Assembly: GCA_030673735.1 (NCBI GenBank)
Contig: DAOVIK010000023.1
Coordinates: 1 to 12,221 of the forward strand
DNA length: 12,221 bases
Reading direction: 5' to 3'
Origin: Anaerolineae bacterium
GTDB lineage: Bacteria > Chloroflexota > Anaerolineae > Anaerolineales > E44-bin32
In this document: in pieces, positions 8,076 to 12,221 of the stretch
Numbering within the stretch: position 1 is the first letter of the stretch
Layout: every line of letters starts with the position of its first letter
The notes under the pieces: model-generated
Databases searched by the model: none
The model's input: only the letters and a program-made list of their open reading frames with translations
What the model was told of the DNA's origin: nothing
Made by a program: the position numbers and the translations under genes

Positions 8076-8644
8076 CAGGTGTTCCGCCGCATAGTGAACC
8101 ACGCCGAGGGGCGGCTCTGATCGCTCCCGTGTTCAATGGCAACGATTTCGAATGGGGGGTTGAAATGCCGGCGCAAGCTTTCTTCGGTGGGCCACCTAGG
8201 ATTGTGCTCTCCATCTAGGCTCAGAAAGGAATACATGAGATGGGTTCCGCCGCCGCGCAGCAAATGCCCCAGGCGCTCGGCGTAAGGCGCCCGAATGCTC
8301 AACGGCAGGCTGTGGTAGCAGCCGATGTCTAGACTGAGGTCAAAGGGGCCGCTCAGTTTGTCGAGGGTGGATACGTCGCCTTGGATGAAATCCACCACCA
8401 TGCCCTTGCTGCGGACCTTGCGACGCGCCCGGGCGATGGCTTGGGACGAGAAATCGATCCCCGTGACATTCCAGCCATGCTTGGCCAACGCAATGGCGTT
8501 GGTTCCTGTTCCGCAGCCGATGTCGATAGCCCTGCCCGCAGGATGTGAATTGATGAAACGCATGAGTTCCGGGGGGGAAATGCCCGTATCCCAAGGGGCG
8601 AGTCTCAGCAGGTAGCGGATTTCAAAGAACAGGCGACGGATCAT
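8075..8644 (-). CDS. Class I SAM-dependent methyltransferase
   Basis: A 189-residue soluble enzyme with a Rossmann methyltransferase core. Motif I is A-I-D-I-G-C-G-T-G-T (39-48), the acidic ribose-binding residue is D64 in V-T-G-I-D, a D90 follows, and the motif IV-like strand reads L-S-L-D-I-G-C-Y-H-S-L-P. The N-terminal P-W-D-T-G-I-S-P-P-E-L (17-27) recalls the TehB and thiopurine-methyltransferase-like group, many of whose members methylate thiols, selenium or tellurium compounds; this is resemblance, not proof. The same frame is open much further upstream (to 8878), but those residues are low-complexity Arg-rich shadow. The ATG at 8644 overlaps the thioredoxin gene's stop as A-T-G-A, which fixes the start. 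Its stop overlaps the metalloenzyme start. Confidence 0.88.
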   Translation of the reverse strand: MIRRLFFEIRYLLRLAPWDTGISPPELMRFINSHPAGRAIDIGCGTGTNAIALAKHGWNVTGIDFSSQAIARARRKVRSKGMVVDFIQGDVSTLDKLSGPFDLSLDIGCYHSLPLSIRAPYAERLGHLLRGGGTHLMYSFLSLDGEHNPRWPTEESLRRHFNPPFEIVAIEHGSDQSRPSAWFTMRRNT

Positions 8645-9123
8645 TGGCCCTCTAGGCTGCGATTTACGGCCTGTGGATCGATGGCGCCCACCTGACGCCA
8701 GAGTTCGTTGCCTGCCGCGTCGATGAACACGAAGGTCGGTGTGTATCGGAAATCGAAACGTTCGGCAACGGCCTTGCCTACAGGCTCCTGAATATTGAGG
8801 CGGATTACAATCAACTCGTCTTCGTGCTCGCTTTCGATCCCATCCACGATGGGTTTGGCGGCCAGGCAGGCCAGTCAATAGTTACTCTGAAACTCGAGCA
8901 GAACGGGCTTGCCATCTCCGATGCGAGCCATCACCTGCTCGGTCTCATTCAATGTGCTCGGACCTGGCCGGAGGAACCAGAAAGCCAGCCCGAAACCTGC
9001 TGCCAGGGCGGCCAGGGCGATTGCATCATTCATCTGCATCCCATCGCGCAGCAGAAAGACTGCCAGCCCCAGCCAGAACACCACAGCTGTAAGTAGAAAT
9101 GAATTCTGATTGAAGAACTGCAT
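8641..9123 (-). CDS. Membrane-anchored thioredoxin-like selenoprotein (UxxC active site; in-frame TGA decoded as Sec)
   Basis: Read through one TGA (8877-8875), this frame encodes 160 residues. Two hydrophobic helices (~8-26 and ~33-51) anchor it in the membrane. A thioredoxin-type domain follows: strand P-V-L-L-E-F (73-78), active site Q-S-N-Y-U-L-A-C (79-86), helix, strand L-I-V-I-R-L-N, then T-P-T-F-V-F (128-133) with the cis-Pro at 129. Aligned with the usual F-W-A-P-W-C-G-P-C, the TGA sits exactly on the first, nucleophilic cysteine. The two halves are in the same frame and neither is a complete thioredoxin. The ATG at 9123 has GGAGG 4 nt upstream. The end overlaps the methyltransferase start (ATGA). 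Alternatives are a Cys codon (TGC/TGT) mutated or misread to TGA. The family is sure; Sec decoding is a strong inference supported by the hairpin at 8839-8853. A membrane disulfide or peroxide reductant role is plausible. Confidence 0.82.
8839..8853 (-). promoter_or_regulatory. Candidate bacterial SECIS hairpin
   Basis: On the minus strand, CCCATC (8853-8848), loop GTG (8847-8845) and GATGGG (8844-8839) form a perfect 6-bp stem inside the coding region. The stem starts 21 nt after the TGA and the loop 27 nt after it. Bacterial SECIS elements lie within the coding sequence just downstream of the UGA and carry a G (often GU) at the start of a small apical loop that SelB recognises; both features are present. 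The loop of three is at the small end, so the pairing should be tested by folding and by conservation. Confidence 0.62.
8875..8877 (-). other. In-frame TGA, predicted selenocysteine codon (Sec83)
   Basis: This TGA lies between Y82 and L84 of the thioredoxin-like protein and replaces the first Cys of CxxC; the second Cys (C86) is intact. Other genes in the window end at TGA (for example at 8641, 8075, 6467 and 5156), so a wholesale reassignment of TGA is excluded. Confidence 0.75.
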
Positions 9124-9147
9124 GACGCCTCCGATTCCCTGCGAAGG

Positions 9148-9156
9148 ATTGTATCA
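9148..9156 (-). promoter_or_regulatory. Extended -10 promoter for the minus-strand operon
   Basis: On the minus strand, TGATACAAT provides TGn plus a -10 hexamer TACAAT (one mismatch to TATAAT). It lies 25 nt before the thioredoxin-like start codon, giving a short leader that contains the GGAGG. No good -35 is seen at 16-18 nt (AATTGG at 17 nt), which fits an extended -10 promoter. Confidence 0.5.
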
Positions 9157-9257
9157 TTTCGCCGTCCGGCCCAATTTACGGACACTTTTGGGAGAGACTA
9201 GATCAGCAACCGATCCCCAGATAGTAAGCGCGAAAGGGACCAGATTCGGCGTTTTCT

Positions 9258-9286
9258 TTGACAAGCGCACCCTCCTCACTTACAAT
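9258..9286 (+). promoter_or_regulatory. Sigma70-type promoter of the EF-G-like gene
   Basis: TTGACA (9258-9263) and TACAAT (9281-9286) are separated by exactly 17 nt, a near-consensus housekeeping promoter. Transcription would start near 9293, leaving a leader of about 38 nt with GGAGGG (9313-9318) before the ATG at 9331. The strength fits a translation-factor gene. Confidence 0.75.
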
Positions 9287-9330
9287 CGACGACGATATTA
9301 AATTAACCTCGCTGGAGGGTTTCCCGTTCG

Positions 9331-11406
9331 ATGAAAGAATATGCGACTCAGTCCATTCGTAACATCGCGCTGGTTTCCCATGGAGGGGGCGGTAAGACCT
9401 CATTGGGAGAGGCGATGTTGTACCAGACAAAGGTCGTCACCCGCATGGGGAAGGTAGACGACGGCAGCACAGTAGCCGACTTCGAGGAGGAGGAGATACG
9501 CCGCCAGTTATCGCTTTCAACCGCGATCCTGCCCATCGAATTCAACGATCACAAGCTCAACATGCTGGACACCCCCGGATACACGGACTTCGTCGGCGAG
9601 GTCATTTCCAGTCTACGCGTGGCCGACGGAGCGGTGGTGCTTGTCGAATCTGTGGCAGGCGTGGAAGTTGGGACCGATATTGTCTGGGACTACTGTCGGC
9701 AATTCAAGCTGCCGCGTTTCGTGCTGATCACCAAGATGGATCGTGAAAACGCCAGCTACGAGCGGGCGTTGGCTTCGGCGCGTGAGCTATCAACTGACGC
9801 CACATTCGTGCCGATCCAGCTTCCATGGGGTGAGAAGCAGAATTTCAAGGGCGTGATCGACTTGCTGGGCATGAAGGCTCGGCCCGGCGATGGTGGCAAG
9901 GCCGAGGAGATTCCAGACGAGTATGCGGAGGCGGCGCAGGAAGCGCGCGTCGCCGTCGTGGAGGCCGCAGCAGAAGGTGACGATGCCTTGCTGGAGAAGT
10001 ACCTCAATGGCGAGGAGCTCAACGCAGAGGAAGTGATGAGCGGGCTGCGCCAATCGGTGGAGGCGGGCCGTTTTGTGCCAGTGTGTGTGACCGCTGGCGG
10101 AGCCAACATCGGCACCGCGCCGCTGCTCGAAGCGCTGATCGGGCTGCTTCCCTCACCGGCGGATGTCAAGCCGGCGGTCGCCCAGGGCGCGAGCGGTGAG
10201 CAGGACCTTCCGGCCTCGGACACGGGTCCGCTGGCTGCGTATGTGTGGAAGACCACGGCGGATCCCTTCGTGGGCAAGCTGACCTATTTGCGCGTGTATT
10301 CCGGCATCCTGGCTTCAGACAGTCGCGTCTGGAACCACAGCGCCGGGAAAGAGGAGCGCTTGGGCACGCTGCATGTGGTGCGCGGCAAGGAGCAGATTCC
10401 GGTCAAGAATCTGCATGCCGGCGACATCGGCGCGGTGGCCAAGCTGGCCGAGACAAGCACCGGCGATACGCTGGGCGACAAGAGCACCCCGCTTACCCTG
10501 ATGCAGCCCGAGTACCCCAATGCGCTGTATTCCGTGGCCGTGAATCCCAAGACGCAGGCCGATTCGACCAAGATGGGCTCCACGCTCGCCCGGCTTTGCG
10601 AGGAGGATCCGACGCTCTCCGTGCGCCACGAGCAAGGTACCAACCAGACCATCCTGCAGGGCATGGGAGATCAACACATCGATGTTGCGATCCGCAAGGC
10701 GGCATCCAAGTTCCAGGTGGGTCTCGACACCGAGGTTCCCAGGGTGCCCTATCGAGAGACCATCACCAAGGAAGGCTCGGCGCAGTACCGGCACAAGAAA
10801 CAAACCGGAGGCTCAGGCCAGTTTGCCGAGGTACACCTGCGCGTCATTCCGCTAGAGGATCAGGAGTTCGAGTTCAAAAGCAAAGTCTTCGGGGGCTCCA
10901 TCTCATCCGGCTATATGCCGGCGATCGAGAAGGGGGCGCGCAGGGTGATGAAGCAAGGTGTGCTGGCCGGCTTCCCGATTGAGAAGGTGCGCGTGGAGGT
11001 CTTTGACGGCAAGGAGCATCCGGTGGATTCGAAGGCCATCGCCTTCGAGATCGCGGGTCGGGAGGCCTTCAAGCTGGCGTTCCAGGAAGCGGGCCCGGTG
11101 ATGCTCGAGCCGATCATGGACGTGCGCGTCGTCGTTCCCGAAGCCAACATGGGCGACGTGCTGGGCGATCTGAACACTCGCCGAGCTCGCGTGCAGGGGA
11201 TGGAGACCGAACGCGGCAAGTCGGTCGTCACGGCGCAGGTCCCCTTGGCGGAGATGCTGCGCTATGCCACCGAGCTGCGCTCGTTCACCGGCGGCCGCGG
11301 GATCTTCACCATGAGCCTGAGCCACTACGAGACCGTGCCGCAGCACGTTGCGCAAGAAGTCATCGAAGCCCGCAAGCGAGAGCTCGGCAAGCAAGAATCG
11401 GGGTAG
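9331..11406 (+). CDS. Elongation factor G-like translational GTPase (EF-G2 class)
   Basis: A 691-residue protein with the full EF-G domain order. The G domain has the P-loop S-H-G-G-G-G-K-T (16-23), D-T-P-G (80-83) and T-K-M-D (134-137, Thr in place of the usual Asn of N-K-x-D). Domain II contains D-P-F-V-G-K-L-T-Y-L-R-V-Y-S-G (311-325). Domain IV has K-Q-T-G-G-S-G-Q-F-A-E-V (490-501) and the tip loop E-H-P-V-D-S (562-567), which keeps the His that contacts the decoding site in canonical EF-G. Domain V ends at G-G-R-G-I-F-T. The P-loop differs from the canonical A-H-I-D-A-G-K-T, which places it with the EF-G-2/EF-G-like paralogues. The protein should bind ribosomes and GTP; whether it is the main translocase of this organism cannot be told here. 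GGAGGG lies 12 nt before the ATG. It is transcribed alone from the promoter at 9258, with a hairpin terminator after the stop. Confidence 0.93.
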   Translation: MKEYATQSIRNIALVSHGGGGKTSLGEAMLYQTKVVTRMGKVDDGSTVADFEEEEIRRQLSLSTAILPIEFNDHKLNMLDTPGYTDFVGEVISSLRVADGAVVLVESVAGVEVGTDIVWDYCRQFKLPRFVLITKMDRENASYERALASARELSTDATFVPIQLPWGEKQNFKGVIDLLGMKARPGDGGKAEEIPDEYAEAAQEARVAVVEAAAEGDDALLEKYLNGEELNAEEVMSGLRQSVEAGRFVPVCVTAGGANIGTAPLLEALIGLLPSPADVKPAVAQGASGEQDLPASDTGPLAAYVWKTTADPFVGKLTYLRVYSGILASDSRVWNHSAGKEERLGTLHVVRGKEQIPVKNLHAGDIGAVAKLAETSTGDTLGDKSTPLTLMQPEYPNALYSVAVNPKTQADSTKMGSTLARLCEEDPTLSVRHEQGTNQTILQGMGDQHIDVAIRKAASKFQVGLDTEVPRVPYRETITKEGSAQYRHKKQTGGSGQFAEVHLRVIPLEDQEFEFKSKVFGGSISSGYMPAIEKGARRVMKQGVLAGFPIEKVRVEVFDGKEHPVDSKAIAFEIAGREAFKLAFQEAGPVMLEPIMDVRVVVPEANMGDVLGDLNTRRARVQGMETERGKSVVTAQVPLAEMLRYATELRSFTGGRGIFTMSLSHYETVPQHVAQEVIEARKRELGKQESG

Positions 11407-11429
11407 GCTTTCCGGACGTGCTCGATCAC

Positions 11430-11452
11430 GGGCCGGGTTCGCCCGGCCCTTT
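11430..11452 (+). terminator. Hairpin terminator after the EF-G-like gene
   Basis: GGGCCGGG (11430-11437), loop TTCG and CCCGGCCC (11442-11449) form a perfect 8-bp GC stem, followed by only three T (11450-11452). The stem is very strong but the T-tract is short, so termination may be partial and allow some readthrough into the next gene. Confidence 0.65.
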
Positions 11453-11463
11453 GCATGCAAAGG
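11448..11463. repeat. Perfect 16-bp palindrome overlapping terminator and ribosome binding site
   Basis: CCTTTGCATGCAAAGG is a perfect palindrome. Its left two bases are the end of the terminator stem and its right AAAGG is part of the AAAGGAG that serves as ribosome binding site for the gene at 11472. It could be a DNA operator, or as RNA a hairpin (6 bp, loop CAUG) that hides the ribosome binding site. It may also be chance. Confidence 0.4.
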
Positions 11464-11471
11464 AGCGGCAG

Positions 11472-11867
11472 ATGAGAAAACCACCCGTGAGCGTTCTCAT
11501 CATGGTGATATGCGGATCGCTTCTGGGCATCTGGATGGCGCTTGAAGGGCTACACCTGCGTCTCTTCGGCGAACCACTGCTTCTCCTCGGCGCATCCGGA
11601 CCGTTCTGGCGCTTGCTGGCGTTCCTGGATGCCGAGCCGCTGAATGCGGCTTGGCCGCTGATCATGGTAGGGACCGCATGGGCCGGCGCCGTATCCGGCG
11701 TGTTGATCAAGCTAGGCGGGATTCAACGCATCGTTGTGATCCTGGGATTGATCTCCATGCTGTTCCTGATCCCCGGAACCTTGCTTGGTGCCGTCGTTCT
11801 GGTCTGCCTGCTAGTCCCAGCGACGCAGGCTTGGTTTTCGGCGGAAGGTCAGGATGTCGCGGTCTGA
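11472..11867 (+). CDS. Small integral membrane protein of unknown function
   Basis: A 131-residue hydrophobic protein that I do not recognise. It has a short basic N-terminus (M-R-K-P-P), a first membrane helix at ~6-24, an extracytoplasmic or loop segment ~25-58 rich in Leu and Gly, then helices at ~60-79, ~86-99 and ~101-118, and a short polar tail. No catalytic motif is visible. The frame is open from further upstream (ATG at 11418), but that start lies inside the terminator region. The ATG at 11472 has AGGAG (11461-11465) 6 nt upstream and starts just before the first helix, so I use it. It overlaps the next gene by 14 nt, so the two are an operon. Confidence 0.75.
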   Translation: MRKPPVSVLIMVICGSLLGIWMALEGLHLRLFGEPLLLLGASGPFWRLLAFLDAEPLNAAWPLIMVGTAWAGAVSGVLIKLGGIQRIVVILGLISMLFLIPGTLLGAVVLVCLLVPATQAWFSAEGQDVAV

Positions 11868-12221
11868 GTGGATCCCCGTGCGCTTCATCGATGACGAGGT
11901 CGAGGTGTTCTTCGAGAGCCCGCCGCTCTTGAGCAAGCGTCCCGGCGCGCCTGAGGGTTTCTCGTGGGGGGAGGAGAGTTACCAGGTCGTCGAGGTTCTC
12001 TCTGAATGGATCGATTATCAGCGGCGAGGCAAGGCGTCCAGGAACATGCGAGAGGCACATTTGCGCACGGCGGAAAGACGCGGGTCATGGGGCGTGGGGC
12101 GTTTTTATTTCCGCGTGCGCACCGACCGCCAGCGGGTCTTCGATCTGTACTACGACCGCGCGCCGAAGGAAGCCGCCGACCGATCCGGCCGTTGGTTTCT
12201 GTGGCGCGAGATGGCCGAGCA
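11854..12221 (+). CDS. DUF6504-like protein, 3'-truncated by the window
   Basis: The frame is open from the ATG at 11854 to the right edge (122 full codons). The gene begins inside the end of the membrane-protein gene (14-nt overlap), with GGAAGG 5 nt upstream. The visible protein is soluble, rich in Arg, Trp and Glu. It shows the pattern Y-Q-V-V-E-V-L-S-E-W (43-52), F-R-V-R-T-D (86-91), V-F-D-L-Y-Y-D-R (95-102) and W-F-L-W-R-E (114-119). This resembles small DUF6504 proteins, in which a short beta-barrel-like domain ends in W-x-L-x-R. That assignment is from memory of the pattern, so only moderate. Function unknown. Confidence 0.65.
   Translation, partial: MSRSEWIPVRFIDDEVEVFFESPPLLSKRPGAPEGFSWGEESYQVVEVLSEWIDYQRRGKASRNMREAHLRTAERRGSWGVGRFYFRVRTDRQRVFDLYYDRAPKEAADRSGRWFLWREMAE

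Noticed and set aside
8641..8847. Separate 68-residue gene starting at a GTG (8847)
   Set aside because: The GTG is Val93 within the thioredoxin fold and lies in the loop of the candidate SECIS hairpin; there is no ribosome binding site and the product would lack the active site. It is the second half of the read-through protein.
8645..8878. N-terminal extension of the methyltransferase up to 8878
   Set aside because: The extra 78 residues are Arg- and Gly-rich shadow of the thioredoxin frame; the ATG at 8644 with the ATGA overlap gives a normal methyltransferase start.
8641..9123. General reassignment of TGA (recoded genetic code)
   Set aside because: Several intact genes in the window end at TGA in positions that match family lengths and start/stop overlaps, so TGA is a working stop codon here.
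10245..10982. 245-codon plus-strand open frame inside the EF-G-like gene
   Set aside because: Arg/Gly/Ala-rich shadow in the wrong frame of a gene with all EF-G motifs.

Overview
The window looks like chromosomal DNA from a moderately GC-rich bacterium, probably uncultured. My best guess is Chloroflexota (Anaerolineae-like). That rests on the overall feel of the EF-G-like protein, the CPA1 antiporter with a long helical tail and the cyclic-di-AMP receptor family proteins, not on a marker gene, so treat it as tentative. TGA serves as the normal stop of many genes here. I see no mobile element, CRISPR array, tRNA or rRNA.

Layout. (1) Positions 3-2066 (+) hold the 3' part of a six-hairpin type glycoside hydrolase, cut by the window edge. 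(2) Positions 2327-4484 (+) hold a two-gene unit: a CPA1 Na+/H+ antiporter whose C-terminus is a PII-like cyclic-di-AMP-receptor-type domain, then, after 1 nt, a free-standing small protein of the same receptor family. This looks like a cation-homeostasis module controlled by a second messenger. (3) Positions 9123 down to 4536 (-) carry six genes on one strand: a membrane-anchored thioredoxin-like protein with an in-frame TGA, a class I SAM methyltransferase, an alkaline-phosphatase-superfamily (phosphoglycerate-mutase-like) metalloenzyme, an AMMECR1/AmrA protein, an MFS exporter and a GNAT acetyltransferase. The first three overlap at their stop/start codons and are surely co-translated. (4) The region 9124-9330 holds two divergent sigma70-type promoters, one for the minus-strand operon and one for the plus-strand EF-G-like gene. 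(5) Positions 9331-11406 (+) encode an EF-G-like translational GTPase, followed by a GC-rich hairpin terminator. (6) Positions 11472-12221 (+) hold a small membrane protein and an overlapping DUF6504-like protein that runs off the window.

The most notable observation is that the TGA at 8877-8875 (minus strand) falls exactly where the first cysteine of the thioredoxin CxxC site belongs (F-Q-S-N-Y-[TGA]-L-A-C). The frame continues without a break into a normal thioredoxin C-terminal half with a cis-Pro motif. A perfect 6-bp hairpin with a GUG loop starts 21 nt after the TGA. This is best read as a selenoprotein with a UxxC active site and its SECIS element, which a standard gene caller would split into two fragments. 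The second notable system is the antiporter/cyclic-di-AMP receptor pair.
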